A stretch of DNA of 64,000 nt from Podocnemis expansa (taxonomy: Eukaryota; Chordata; Testudines; Podocnemididae): positions 2,443,445 through 2,507,444 of the forward strand of contig ML682038.1 in NCBI GenBank assembly GCA_007922195.1. Direction: 5' to 3'. Below the pieces are notes generated by a model that was given only the letters and a program-made list of their open reading frames with translations, was not told the origin of the DNA and searched no databases. Every line of letters starts with the position of its first letter. Within the stretch, counting starts at the first letter, position 1. A program made the position numbers and the translations under genes. Of the stretch, positions 22,276-32,458 are shown piece by piece.

Positions 22276-23825
22276 AGATGTGCACAAGTCCATGGGGCCG
22301 GATGAACTGCATCCGAGGGTGCTGAGGGAGCTGGCTGATGAGATAGCAGTACCGTTGGCCATTATCTTTGAAAACTCGTGGCGAACGGGGGAGGTGCCAG
22401 AGGACTGGAAAAAAGCAAATATAGTACCTATCTTCAAGAAAGGCAAAAAGGAGGATCCAGGGAATTACAGACCTGTCAGCCTCACCTCAATCCCTGGAAA
22501 AATCATGGAGCAGCTTCTCAAAGAATCCATCCTGAAACACTTGGAGGAACGTAGACTAATCAGGAACAGTCAGCATGGATTTACCAAGGGTAAATCATGC
22601 CTGACCAACCTCATCGCCTTCTATGATGAGATGACTGGATTTGTGGATGCGGGAAGAGCCGTTGATGTGATATACCTTGACTTTAGCAAGGCTTTTGATA
22701 CGGTTTCCCACAGCATTCTCATTGGCAAATTAAGGAAGTATGGGTTAGATGCATGGACTGTAAGGTGGATAGAAAACTGGCTAGAACAACGGTTTCAGCG
22801 TGTAGGAATCAATGGCTCCATGTCAAGTTGGCAGGCAGTAACGAGTGGTGTGCCCCAGGGGTCGGTCCTGGGGCCAGTTCTGTTCAATGTTTTCATTAAT
22901 GATCTGGATGATGGGATAGATTGCACACTTAGTAAGTTTGCAGATGATACCAAACTGGGGGGAACGGTAGACACCCTAGAGGGCAGAGACAGGATTCAGG
23001 GAGACCTAGACAAACTGGAGCAGTGGGCCAAGAGGAATCTCATGAGGTTCAACAAGGATAAGTGTAAAATCCTGCACTTGGGACGAAAAAACCCCATGTA
23101 CTGCTACAGGCTGGGGAGTGATCAGCTAAATAGCAGCACTGGAGAAAAGGACCTGGGAGTCATGGTGGATGGGAAGCTGGACATGAGTCAGCAGTGTGCT
23201 CTTGCTGCCAAAAAGGCCAATGGCATACTGGGCTGCATCAGAAGAAGTGTTACCAGCAGATCAAGGGATGTGATCATTCCCCTCTATTCTGCACTAGTGA
23301 GGCCACATCTGGAATACTGTGTCCAGTTTTGGGCTCCCCACTACAAAAAGGACATGGACAAATTAGAGAGAGTCCAGAGGAGGGCAACCAAAATGATCAA
23401 AGGGCTGGAGCACAAGCCCTATGAAGAAAGACTGAAGGAACTAGGCTTATTTAGCCTGCAGAAGAGAAGACTGAGGGGGGATTTGATAGCAACCTTCAAC
23501 TACTTGAAGGGTTGCTCCAAGGAGGAGGGAGCTCGACTGTTCTCGGTAGTAACAGAGGGCAGAACGAGAAGCAATGGCTTCAAGTTACAGCTGGGGCGGT
23601 CCAGGCTGGATATTAGGAAAAACTTCCTTACTAGGCGAGTGGTGAAGCATTGGAATAAGTTGCCTAGGGAGGTGGTGGAATCTCCATCTCTGGAGGTGTT
23701 CAAGTCCCAGCTGGACAAAACACTGACTGGGATGATCTAATGGGAGTGGTCCTGCTTTTTTTGGCAGGGGGTTGGACTAGATGACCTTGTGGGGTCCCTT
23801 CCAACCCTATGATTCTATGATTCTA
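22276..23825 (+). mobile_element. CR1 LINE, 5'-truncated, with intact RT frame
   Basis: It starts inside the linker before the RT and runs to the CR1 3' end ('ggttggactagatgacc…ccaaccctatgattctatgattcta'). The flanking TTT, possibly ATTT, is shared by both sides, consistent with a very short target duplication. It is the best-preserved CR1 in the window and lies inside a MITE, so it is among the youngest insertions. Confidence 0.92.
22280..23740 (+). CDS. CR1 ORF2 reverse transcriptase, partial but uninterrupted
   Basis: These 486 codons encode the RT part of CR1 ORF2, which copies CR1 RNA at nicked DNA by target-primed reverse transcription. Motifs: fingers [19 protein letters not shown] near residues 44-62, palm A with catalytic aspartate in YLDFSKAFD (Y132-D134), [11 protein letters not shown] (189-199), and palm C F220-A-D222-D223, the usual CR1 form of YxDD. 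The C-terminal '[23 protein letters not shown]' region is complete. The endonuclease is missing because the element is 5'-truncated; the first Met is an internal residue, so no native start or promoter exists here. No stop or frameshift is present, unlike the copies at 3340-5201 and 49450-50396. I do not expect a functional product. Confidence 0.9.
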   Translation: MHKSMGPDELHPRVLRELADEIAVPLAIIFENSWRTGEVPEDWKKANIVPIFKKGKKEDPGNYRPVSLTSIPGKIMEQLLKESILKHLEERRLIRNSQHGFTKGKSCLTNLIAFYDEMTGFVDAGRAVDVIYLDFSKAFDTVSHSILIGKLRKYGLDAWTVRWIENWLEQRFQRVGINGSMSSWQAVTSGVPQGSVLGPVLFNVFINDLDDGIDCTLSKFADDTKLGGTVDTLEGRDRIQGDLDKLEQWAKRNLMRFNKDKCKILHLGRKNPMYCYRLGSDQLNSSTGEKDLGVMVDGKLDMSQQCALAAKKANGILGCIRRSVTSRSRDVIIPLYSALVRPHLEYCVQFWAPHYKKDMDKLERVQRRATKMIKGLEHKPYEERLKELGLFSLQKRRLRGDLIATFNYLKGCSKEEGARLFSVVTEGRTRSNGFKLQLGRSRLDIRKNFLTRRVVKHWNKLPREVVESPSLEVFKSQLDKTLTGMI

Positions 23826-23910
23826 TTTCGAAATAAGGACTTTATTTTGAAATAACTCATTTCAAAATAACTTATTTCGAAATAACAGTTTACGTGTGAA
23901 CATAGCCATA

Positions 23911-24504
23911 GGGTCTAAGAGGGGATTTCATGTAAGATGCTCAGTCACACTGTAGAGATTGTCTGCACACAATCTGGTCTGCACTAATAGCTGTGAGAAG
24001 ACTTCACATAAAGTAAGAATCTTCAGCAATTTTAATGGCTAAAGTTGAATAGGTTTCTACTGAGCATGGACAAACATTAATATTTTAATAGATTCATAAT
24101 TTGGACAAATTGTTACCCTAGAAAATCAAAATAATTCACTAACACCACCCTTCCAGGAAATCTCTGGGAGAAAAATCCATGTGGTCTGCCTTCCTAATGG
24201 TTTATAATAAAACCTATAAGAAACACAGATGCAGCTTTCTGATCAAGAATCAACACTGTGCTCAGTATTTTCTTCAAAAACAAATATATTATGTATTAGA
24301 TCAAGTACTAATACAGTGAGATTTAAAGCTGAAAATCAGTTTACATCAAAAATCACTTTTACTTATGACAGTATATATGGCACATAGAGTGACAGCTACA
24401 GAATGTGTAGCTCTGTCTTAGTATATCTGGTACTTTTAGCATGAGATAAAAATCTAAACAGCTTTAATGGTTAAACAATGAAATCCTTAACATTTATTTC
24501 TAAC
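23911..24504. other. Unassigned non-coding DNA
   Basis: Nothing was recognised between the MITE and the next hAT element. Confidence 0.5.
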
Positions 24505-24512
24505 ATTTATAG

Positions 24513-24976
24513 CAGGGATCAGCAACCTTGGCCAACCCCCATGCCAGCCCTGCCCACCACACGCTCAGTGGGTGCCGGGGGTAGGGGCCAAAAGGGGGGG
24601 GCTAGGCCTCCGGTTTGGGGCTGGGGCCAGCTCCCACCCTCACCAGCAGGCGGCCTCTGGGTCCCAGCAGGGGCCACCTCTCTCCTCTGCTGGCAGGCAG
24701 CTTCCAGCTCTGTGGTCAGAGCCAGAAGCGGGGGGGGGGGCTTATCCACCCTACTCCCCTCCAGCCCTGCCCAGCAGGAGGGAGGTCCAGCAGGAGGCTG
24801 GGAGCCAAGTGCCACAGCTTCTGCTGGCCTGGAGCCGCAGCATGTAGCTCATTCCACCCCCCCTCACAGCACTGGGGGAGCGGGGCTGGCAGGGAAGCCT
24901 GAGAGATGCCTTATGCTGCTCAGGCTTGGCCCCCTCTGACATTTTTGGCATGGGTGCTGGGGATTGCCAACCCCTG
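24513..24976. mobile_element. GC-rich non-autonomous hAT element (family 2)
   Basis: Left end CAGGGATCAGCAACC; the right end, reversed, is CAGGGGTTGGCAATC. Flanking octamers ATTTATAG (24505-24512) and ATCTATAG (24977-24984) match at 7/8. The interior is very GC-rich ('ctggcaggcagcttccagctctgtggtcagag') and has no transposase. Overlapping frames at 24478-24951 on both strands are composition artefacts. Confidence 0.85.
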
Positions 24977-24984
24977 ATCTATAG

Positions 24985-25531
24985 AAACTTAGTCATCTAA
25001 TCATTCAGCAAATGTTGATCAAACAGATACCAGATGGGTGGAGAATCAGGGTAAGTCTCTATGGTGGCAAAATTGCCAGTCAGCATGATCTTCCAGGCTC
25101 AATTGAGTGGTCTGTGCACATGCGCTCAACCAGTCCAGAAATTGCCATAGTAACTTCAACCCCAGAACTCAAGTTGCAGTAAGTCGACTAGAAGGCACTT
25201 CCGGTTGGCTTAGCAAAGTGTATAGGGAGCTCTTAGTAAGTCATCAGGACATATGCAAGGTATTTTACGTATCTTGTGTATCTCCCAGTGACTTCTACCA
25301 AAAAATGTGGCAAGTATAGACTGCAGCTCAGATCCTCGCTTAAACCACAGGCGTTCAGCTTTATTCATGTCCAGACCCAAGCACTCTGTACTTATACAAC
25401 CTTCTCACAAAATCTCTCTGGTTTTATTAAAGGGGCTGTAAGGGGTCATTAAGGAGTGGGTGAGGGCCAACAATTTAAGGGACACATAAGGCAACACTGG
25501 TAAGGAGTGAGTGAGGGACAATACTTGAAGA
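24985..25531. other. Unassigned non-coding DNA
   Basis: A 70-codon frame at 25107-25319 has no recognisable motif. Nothing else is seen. Confidence 0.45.
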
Positions 25532-26183
25532 CAGTGGTTCCCAACCTGTGGTCCACGGACCCCTGGGGGGGGGGCTGCAGAGTTATTTCAAGGGGTTGGC
25601 AGACATACTGGAAGCTAGGGCCAGCCTCTGCCAGTAGTGCAGCAGTGGGAGCCAGACAGTGTTTCCCAGGGTGCAGGCGCGGTCACTCACCCACACATGG
25701 AACAGTGCCAGCTGCTCACAGCTGGCACCTGCGTCCCCTACCCGGCCAGAAGACACAGTCTTCTGGTCAGCAGGGAGTTGCCCTGCTCCAGTCTGGGAGT
25801 TTTCAAAACTCCCGCACTGCCCTGAGCATGCTCAGATCATGCTCAGGGCAGTAGCAAGCAGCCTGTGGCATGGCTGCTCCCAGCACCAGTGGCCAGGTAA
25901 GGGGCCCCTGGGTGGGGGGCTCAGTCTCAGGGATGGGCAGCCGCTAGCAAAGGGTGAGGTGGGGGTGATCCCAGGGTAACGGGGGAAGCTGGTGGCAGGA
26001 CAGGTGGGTTACGGAGAGGGTTGGGGTGACTCGGGGCTGGACCACACTGGTGGCACTGCCACTCCATGGCAGGGGCCAGACTCCGCCAGTGGGGGCCACA
26101 TTCTGCCAGTGGCACCAAGGGGCCACACAGCTTTTTTAATGTTAAAAAGGTGTCCCTGGCCTTGAAAAGGTTGGGAATCGCTG
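25532..26183. mobile_element. GC-rich non-autonomous hAT element (family 3)
   Basis: Left end CAGTGGTTCCCAACC; the right end, reversed, is CAGCGATTCCCAACC. Flanking octamers are CTTGAAGA and CTCTTAGA (5/8). The interior carries a module (about 25730-25940) with 'cggccagaagacacagtcttctgg', 'gagcatgctcag' and 'gtggccaggtaagg' that recurs in two elements with different ends (46259-46765 and 62066 on). Frames at 25507-26126 are not genes. Confidence 0.8.
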
Positions 26184-26925
26184 CTCTTAGAGCTATGTAA
26201 GAGATATATAAGTCACTTGGGGAGGGGGCAAAGGGGATTATTTTTCAACTGCTGGTTGCTAAATTTCCTTATCACTGATCCTTACTTATATCTTAATGGT
26301 AATTACTGTTTGGCATATCACAAGATATTCTGATACTGTTACCTTTCAATAGCCAGGTAACTGAATCAATTACTACCTTTCAGGAATTTTAAACCCCTTT
26401 TGAGGCTTTTCTGCTAATTTCTTCCCCAACATTCTATTTGGTGGTTTTAAACTGTTTGGAACAAAAATCCCTGGCTACAAAATTTGGGCAGATTTTCACA
26501 GGGATCACAAAATCCCTGATGAAAAGGTCACCTCCTTGCCAAATTTCAAGGCCATGCTTCAAAGTATGGGCAAGTGGAATTGTTTAAAGATAGGGCTGAC
26601 ATTTTTCAAAATACGGGGAAAACAATTATTTTCCTCTTGGCCTCATTCTCAGAAATGACAGAAATTTTCCAAAGCTTTCAGCCTACAACAAGTAGTTGCC
26701 ACATAAAATTTCAGTCCAACTGGTTACAGTTTGACCAAGTTAGAAGCAACTGGAAATCTGATTTTACAATGGAAAAAGTTGGGGGATCTTAGGTAGCTCC
26801 AGAAATTCTACCTTTAATATTGTCTATTGAAAGGAGTCCTTTTTAAATATGTGTTTTTGAGAGCTGATGGCATAAAAAACAAAGAGAGCTATTAAGAGCA
26901 ACCAGAGGGTGACTAATGTTAGAGG
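26184..26925. other. Unassigned non-coding DNA
   Basis: A 72-codon frame (26574-26792) lies here without a recognisable domain. No repeat ends are seen. Confidence 0.45.
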
Positions 26926-27139
26926 AAAACAAACATTCGTATGGCACTTTAAAAGATTAACAAATTTATTTATCAAACAAGCTTTGATGGAAGAGAATTC
27001 CATTTCATCAGACACTTAAAGTGGGATTCTCTCCCATAAAAGTTCATGCGATAAACGAATTTGTTAGTCTTTAAAAGTGCCACCAGACTTCTTGTTTGTT
27101 TTGCTGGACTAGAATAACACAGCTACTCTTTTGGAACTT
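26926..27139. mobile_element. Penelope-like fold-back, compact copy
   Basis: Left arm 'aaacaaacattcgtatggcactttaaaagattaacaaatttattt…agctttgatggaag' and right arm 'ctcccataaaagttcatgcgataaacgaatttgttagtctttaaaagtgccaccagacttcttgtttgttttgctgga…aacacagctactcttttggaac' are reverse complements around 27005. The minus-strand arm has CTGATGA then TCAAAGC (GAAA lost); the plus arm has lost the CTGA box. Confidence 0.68.
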
Positions 27140-27525
27140 GGTATGATGTTAAGGGGTGACATTAAGGTGTGACTAACCCTGACAGCTTTCATGTTTTAAA
27201 TTCATATAAATATAAGTCATTTCACACCACCTAACCTCCATAAAAATGCATATATTTATACCACCAGTCCCCAACACCTTCTGAAAAGGTGGGCCTGTTA
27301 TAAGGGGCCTTACAGAACTTTCCTTGTGTCCCTTAGAGAAATAAGATATTAGTCATATTCACATCTCTTTTTTCTTCTCTCTCCTTGGTTTTATAGATGC
27401 TTCACACTGGAAAACATGCCCTAAGTATAAATTCCTAATTATTCTATGGCCAGTGTTATGAATATTTAAATATATCTTTGGCAGGGAACTCTGGGAAAAG
27501 ATCTATACTTTCACAACCTAACATT

Positions 27526-28077
27526 CAGGGCAAGGCTGTTCCTTCCATAAAGGTGACAGGGCACCAGACAGTAGGGGGCCCCAAGGCTCACTGGGCTGAG
27601 ATCAGCGAGCCTATTTTAAATTTCTTGTTCTGCTCTGCACAGGCACATAACCCAGGGTGGAGCAAGGCAAGTAGCTGTTTTGGCTGGCTCCACTCTCCAG
27701 ACAAGGTAAGGGGTGGTGGGTCTAGGAACAGGCTTAGGTCGCTGAGAATGGTAGGGGCATGGCCAGCCCATGGCTCACTGGCTCGGGACCAGCCTGTGGC
27801 TCAACCTGAGTGGCCTGCAGGCTACCACTCAGCCTATGCCCCTTGGCTGGCCCATGGTCTAGTGCAACCCAACCCAGCCCACCAACCAGGCCCACCTCTC
27901 AGCCAAGGCCAGCCCAGCCCTCCACTTGCCTCGGCATGCGGCTCGGCCAGGTTTGTGGGGGGCTAGGTGGAACAGGAGGGAGGGCCCACCATCCAGCCTG
28001 CACGACCAAGGCCATCACTGGGGGGGGGGAGCAAAACCACAAGCGCCTAGGGCACCAAAAACCTTGGGTCAGCCCTG
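27526..28077. mobile_element. Possible GC-rich hAT-like element
   Basis: It starts CAGGGCAAGGCTGTTCC and ends GGGTCAGCCCTG (reversed: CAGGGCTGACCC), with a GC-rich interior and a 9-bp G run. The ends agree only for about 6 bp and I see no clear 8-bp duplication. The 162-codon frame at 27478-27966 lies mostly in it and is Pro/Ala/Gly-rich low complexity, not a gene. Confidence 0.5.
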
Positions 28078-29164
28078 ATTCAGGGAGGTCCTCAGCAAAA
28101 TTATAAAACTAATTTGAACCTTACACTTAGTTCAGGTTTCATTCTCTGACCTTGTATCACAGAGCCCATGAATAGAACATTGTCCTCTCAGTGCAGAGTC
28201 TCGATAACTGGACATTTTCTGGGTCCCTGGATTTGTACAATGAGATATCTGCTCCAATCTGTGTGCATAATGCTTCAATGCTTGCCAGGAATGGCTGCGA
28301 TATTGATGCCTTTCAATGTAGATCACATCATTCACCAAGCAGAATTCAATAAAATGATACTGTAGTTAACAAGTTTTATAACACAAAGTTACTTTAAAAC
28401 ATGGGACTAATCAGAGGGAAGCCTGTGTGTGCATGTCACAGTTACATTGAATTGTCAATAGATAAACAAAGATTTGCTTCATCCATTGTCATGTATATCA
28501 AGCAAGTCATTAATCTAAACTAATGAACCTTAAGATATATGGCAGACAGTTTTTATGGAGCTCCTTCTTAATGATATGTTTGATTTTCATTACAGTTCCA
28601 AGAGAGCCCATTATCAAGAAAGCAGCACATTATAGCCAAAAAGCTTTGAAACCCACTGCTTCTGCTCTTTGTAAAGAGCTTACAATAAGCAGCACTTACA
28701 CTTATATATTCATAGAGTTCTCTAGAACGAGAAGCATTAGGGAGAAATGAATAAAGAATTCAGAGAACTGAAACAAGAAAATAATGCATCTATTGCTTGA
28801 TCTTTAGTTAGTTAGTTTGTTATTGATTTTTGATCATGCCTGAAAAACAAAAATGGAGTCTAACTTCAAACAGATCCATATGCATGTTCATTATTGATTC
28901 GTGTATGTGTCCATAAGGGAGAAGTTTAAGTACCTGCGTGCTTTTGGCACTAACCTATTATTATTATGCATTAGTTTAGGATACTATAACCTTTTAATGA
29001 AAGCAGCAGCAAATAATCATTTGTATTTTTGCAACAGTCTCAAGACTAATGTTGTTTAAATGGCCTCTCCGGGTGATTTTGATATCAGAGGGCAGAGAAA
29101 TAAACTAGTGGTCAGTCTCTGGTTCCATTCTGCTCGTGGTAAATAGGTTCTGCAGACTTTGAGA
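28078..29164. other. Unassigned non-coding DNA
   Basis: Nothing was recognised. Frames at 28132-28365 and 28523-28750 are short and without domains. Confidence 0.5.
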
Positions 29165-29700
29165 TTTAGAGTCCTAGATTGTTAAGGACTGAAAGGCCTG
29201 CTAGATTACTGAGTCTGACCTCCTGAATAACACAGGCCAAAGAGTTGCATGCATTTATGCTTCTATTAAGTGCATAACTTGTGTTCGATTAAAGAATTTC
29301 TTCTAGAAAGGCATCCTGTTTTGATCTGAAAATGTCAAGAGATGGAGAATCTATCACTGTTCTGGACAGTTTATTCCAATGGTTAAAACTATGCCTCACT
29401 ACTAAAAATGTATGCCTTATTTCAAATTTGAATTTTTCTGCCTTTAACTTCCCACCATTGTTTGTTGTTATTTCTTCCTCCAGAAGATTAAAGATCTATA
29501 TAGTACCTAGTGTTTTTGCCCCATGATGGTACTTATATATCTTAATCAAGTCAACATTGTATGATTGTGAACAAACTTTACTGAAAGAAAACAAAATAAT
29601 TAAATATATAGGTTTACTCAATCTTCTTAACTGTCCATGGGCTGCCTCAAGACACATTCCATGCATAACCTGTAAATTGGTGGAGAACACCATCTCTTCA
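29165..29700 (-). mobile_element. Old L3-like CR1 fragment (3' half)
   Basis: The + strand reads 'ctagattactgagtctgacctcctgaataacacaggcca', then 'gatggagaatctatcactgttctggacagtttattccaatggtt', then 'catgatggtacttatatatcttaatcaagtcaa'. This is the reverse complement of the C-terminal coding and 3' region of L3-like CR1s. It is heavily decayed with no open frame. Confidence 0.7.
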
Positions 29701-30450
29701 CATGAAATAAGACTGTGGGATTAAATTAAACAATTTTCATCAATCTGTTGGATACAAAATACTATTTTCAGGTTTTGAACTACCATTTTAAATATTTCAG
29801 GATTTTCCAGTCCTGCTTTCAGGCTACATCACTCTGTCAGGACACATGTAATTGGGGTCTCTCAGCATTCGGTCAACAAAGAGCCAACCTACAGCAAGAT
29901 GATGCCTTCGTGCCTTAGGAGCATCCTGTTTGTCTCTGTGGTTTTGAGTCTTGTAAATTTTAAAGAAATACAGTACTGTTACTTTGTTACCTGTCAAAAA
30001 ATATTTCATGTTTTTATCCAACTTCTGTTTGTACGCACGACCATTGCACTATCCAGATTCATAAAGATGTTGTGGCAGTAAGGGAGGCTATCGCTGTGTC
30101 AACTTATAGATTCCATTTTTATTATATGAGCACCATTGATGACCATGACATCTTATACTAGCTTTGAGTTTTGTAGCTGAAAGTTGACACTTCCTGCAGA
30201 GATTGTCTGAGAAATTGTGACAGAGGAAATAATGGTCTTCAAAACTGAATAGTTTTACACTGGTGGACAGTGAGTTTCCTATCAGTAGGGCCCCTAACTT
30301 TGAAGAACTCTGCTCAAAGTCTGTTAGGGTGTTGGTGTCTGGAACTTTCCTAGCACAGAGACAAGAAGCTGTTTTAAAAGAATACTTTCTAAACAAAGGG
30401 AAACCATTCTTCTACCACAAACAAGACAGTCAGGTCAAGAAGTTGACAAG
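29701..30450. other. Unassigned non-coding DNA
   Basis: Short frames on both strands only; no recognised repeat. Confidence 0.45.
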
Positions 30451-30960
30451 TTTCAAAGCAGTAGTTGTGTTAGTCTAGTTGAGCAAAACAAACAAGGAGC
30501 CTTGTGTCACTTTTAAAGATCAACAAATTTATTTATCCCTGCAGCAAACTCCATTGCCAACTTTGCCCACATCCATGCACAAATGCCACCATCATAGGGC
30601 CTAATCAAACCAAGTACTCCATCAAGAGTTCATTCACCTAATCATCCACCAAAATGATATGCACCGTCATATGCCAATAATGCCCCTCTGCCTTATATAT
30701 TGGACAAACTGGACAGTCTCTGAGTAAAAGAATAAATGGACACAAATCTGACATCAGAAATAACAATGTTCAAAAACCAATAGGGAAACATTTCAATCTC
30801 CCTGCTCACTCCATGATAAATATGTTAATTGCTGTACTTAAACTGGTTAATTTTAAATCAAATCTTCAAAGAGAAAATGCAAATCTGATACCATACCTTG
30901 GACTTGAACAGAGATATCAGTTGACTTTCTTCTTAATAAATGTGATTTTGCATCACTAGG
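30451..30960 (+). mobile_element. Penelope-like element remnant: terminal-repeat arm plus GIY-YIG region
   Basis: The left 80 bp ('tttcaaagcagtagttgtgttagtctagttgagcaaaacaaacaaggagcc…tcaacaaatttattt') is the same arm as in the fold-backs at 18767, 26926 and 47698. It is followed on the plus strand by the C-terminal coding region of a Penelope retroelement. This links the fold-back repeats to Penelope. Confidence 0.72.
30654..30959 (+). pseudogene. Penelope GIY-YIG endonuclease fragment
   Basis: The frame from ATG 30654 to TAG 30957-30959 has one internal TAA (codon 9) and otherwise reads through 101 codons. The centre is 'CPSALYIGQTGQSL' followed by 'KRINGHKSDI' and 'KPIGKHFNLPAHS'. The YIGQTG…R…H pattern is the GIY-YIG nuclease signature that Penelope-like retroelements carry after their reverse transcriptase, for nicking target DNA. 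The following residues resemble the family's tail but decay. The reverse transcriptase is not present upstream; a terminal-repeat arm sits there instead, so this is a rearranged, dead copy. The stop codon and missing catalytic context rule out activity. Confidence 0.72.
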
Positions 30961-30964
30961 TCCA

Positions 30965-31826
30965 TAACTTACAACAATGCTAGGTCAGTGTGATTTGCCT
31001 TCTTTTCCTGAGTAACAGTGATAGGTGTGTTCTCTACCTGTTCAGAGCATAAGACTTCTTTCTGGCCAATATCTTGATGTTTAACTGAGAAAGACAGCTT
31101 TGAGGGACTAGCTGTGTTGCAATACAGAAAGGAATTCCAATATTTGATCTCATATGTGTATGTAGAATGCAATAATGCCCATCACTGCATATTACTAGCT
31201 GCCAGTGGAATGCCTGTGTGTGGTCCAAAACTTGATGTTAGAAGTTAATGGTCAGTAAGAAGCATGAACTTCCATCCAAACAGGTACTGGTGAAATTTCC
31301 AAATTTTGAAAAATGATTCCCAGTGCTTCGTGTTTGATTCGGATTTAGTTATTTTCTGCTTTCTTAAGGTGTGTGAGGCAAAAGCAATGGGTCTGTACTC
31401 TCCCAAAAGCATAATGTGTGATACAATGGCTCCCACTTCATAAGAGGAGACAGGGAAGCCACTGGTAGTGGAAAGGATGGTTTAAAATGCATCAGAACCT
31501 TTGAATTTAGCACTGCGTGTTTAGATCATAGGCTTCAGTCCACTTCCTGACCTAGTTCTGGCCAAGCAGTTCATGTAGTGGGTTTATAATGTTGCTAATC
31601 ATGGAATAAACTTTCCATAATAGTTCAATAATCCTAAAACAGAATGAAGTTGGCTTATGTTTTGAAGTATTTCATCCACAATAGCCTTGACTTTTGCAGG
31701 AGTCTTATGCAGACCAGTAGTATCTATGATATGTCCCAAAGGTTCAGCAGTGGGGTAGAAAAATTCACATTTGTCTTTGTAGACTTGTAGGGCATACTCT
31801 TCAAATCTTTGTAGGGTAGTCTCCAA
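30965..31826 (-). pseudogene. Ty3/gypsy pol remnant (RT tail to RNase H)
   Basis: Minus-strand remnants in order: RT tail 'LQRFEEYALQVYKDKCEFF' and 'GLLNYYGKFIP' (31605-31826); RNase H 'RPIAFASHTLRKQKITKSE…WKFHQYLFGWKFMLLTDH' (31245-31436); then 'YTYEIKYWN' near 31150, the segment before integrase. The RT tail is clearly the same family as the element at 57133-59700 and covers the RNase H part which that element lacks. Frames are broken by stops and shifts. Upstream of 31828 the homology stops at 'ggctatatcttcacc', which resembles a MITE end. Confidence 0.78.
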
Positions 31827-32189
31827 GGCTATATCTTCACCTAAAATCTTAGTCCAGACTTGGTTAGTGTAACCACCCCCTTGTAGACAAGGCAACCTCC
31901 AGGGACTGTCACAGTCACCATTATGGCAATCAGTTAGCGATAGCACTGTACACTTCCATGTGTAACCTATATGCTTAAAAAGGAGCAATTTCTTTCAGGG
32001 ATCCCTTATGGCTGGGTTACGCTGCTGGGCAGATTTTGCAGCCCAGACACCAGAACTTTCTGTTAAGAGGGTGTGGTAGCACATTGCACATGCTCCACAA
32101 GTTTTAGTGTTGTACTGGAGTGAGATACCTGAGAGAAAAAAAACAAGGAGTCGTGCGGCACTTTGAGACTAACAGATTTATTTTACACA

Positions 32190-32225
32190 TGAGCTTTCGT
32201 AGGAGAAAATCCCACCTCCTCAGAT
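32190..32225 (-). ncRNA. Hammerhead-ribozyme-like core in Penelope terminal repeat
   Basis: Minus strand: CTGAGGA (fits CUGANGA), one extra G, a 6-bp helix GUGGGA/UCCUAC, then GAAA, then GCTCATG. Hammerhead ribozymes self-cleave RNA and are known from Penelope-like elements. Doubts: one unpaired base lies between CUGANGA and stem II, stem III is only two or three weak pairs, the cleavage triplet (NUH) is not clear and stem I is poor. It is a family resemblance, not proof of activity. Confidence 0.42.
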
Positions 32226-32359
32226 GCTTCGAAGATGGGTGAACTTACAGAAAGGAATGAAAATAAATGCAAGGGGCTGTAAAACATAGGATCAGGTCAT
32301 ACAGTAACAGCAAATCAGAGCAGTTGTTTGGTTCAAACCCTGGAAACCCTGAAGTCAAA

Positions 32360-32458
32360 TTACCTTTTGTAATGGGAAAAGAACCCATAGTCTTGATTAA
32401 GTCCTGCTTTCACAGAATTTAGCTTGCACATTAATTTGATTTCAGTTGTTTCTCTTTG
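32360..32458 (-). pseudogene. Penelope ORF C-terminal tail
   Basis: Thirty-two codons then TAA on the minus strand. The key part reads 'EIKLMCKLNSVKAGLNQD' and ends 'FFSHYKR'. The pattern (…L-I/M-C-x-L/F-x-T/S-x-x-x-G-L-N-x-D-x-x-x-x-S-H-Y) is the tail that follows the GIY-YIG domain in vertebrate Penelope proteins. Only this tail remains, a 5' truncation as expected from incomplete reverse transcription. Confidence 0.65.

Larger units (their letters stand above)
21929..23907. mobile_element. Palindrome-rich MITE 4 (TTTCGAAA units), split by a CR1
   Basis: Left end GGCTGTGTTCAGATGAG; right end ACGTGTGAACATAGCC; flanked by ATA on both sides (21926-21928, 23908-23910). The interior is made of TTATTTCGAAATAA and TTGTTTCGAAACAA palindromes. 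A CR1 at 22276-23825 splits one such unit (…aacttattt | CR1 | tttcgaaataagg…). Without the CR1 the MITE is about 430 bp. Confidence 0.85.

Noticed and set aside
24478..24951. Overlapping frames of 66-153 codons on both strands
   Set aside because: They lie in a GC-rich hAT with clear ends and duplications; open on both strands because stop codons are rare at high GC.
27478..27966. 162-codon frame
   Set aside because: Pro/Ala/Gly-rich composition artefact of a GC-rich hAT-like element.
28523..28750. 75-codon frame with a hydrophobic start
   Set aside because: A possible signal-like N-terminus (FLMICLIFIT) but no other support; it could be chance.
32325..32345. 'ggttcaaaccctgg', a tRNA B-box-like word
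   Set aside because: No A box or cloverleaf around it; it belongs to the Penelope 3' spacer.
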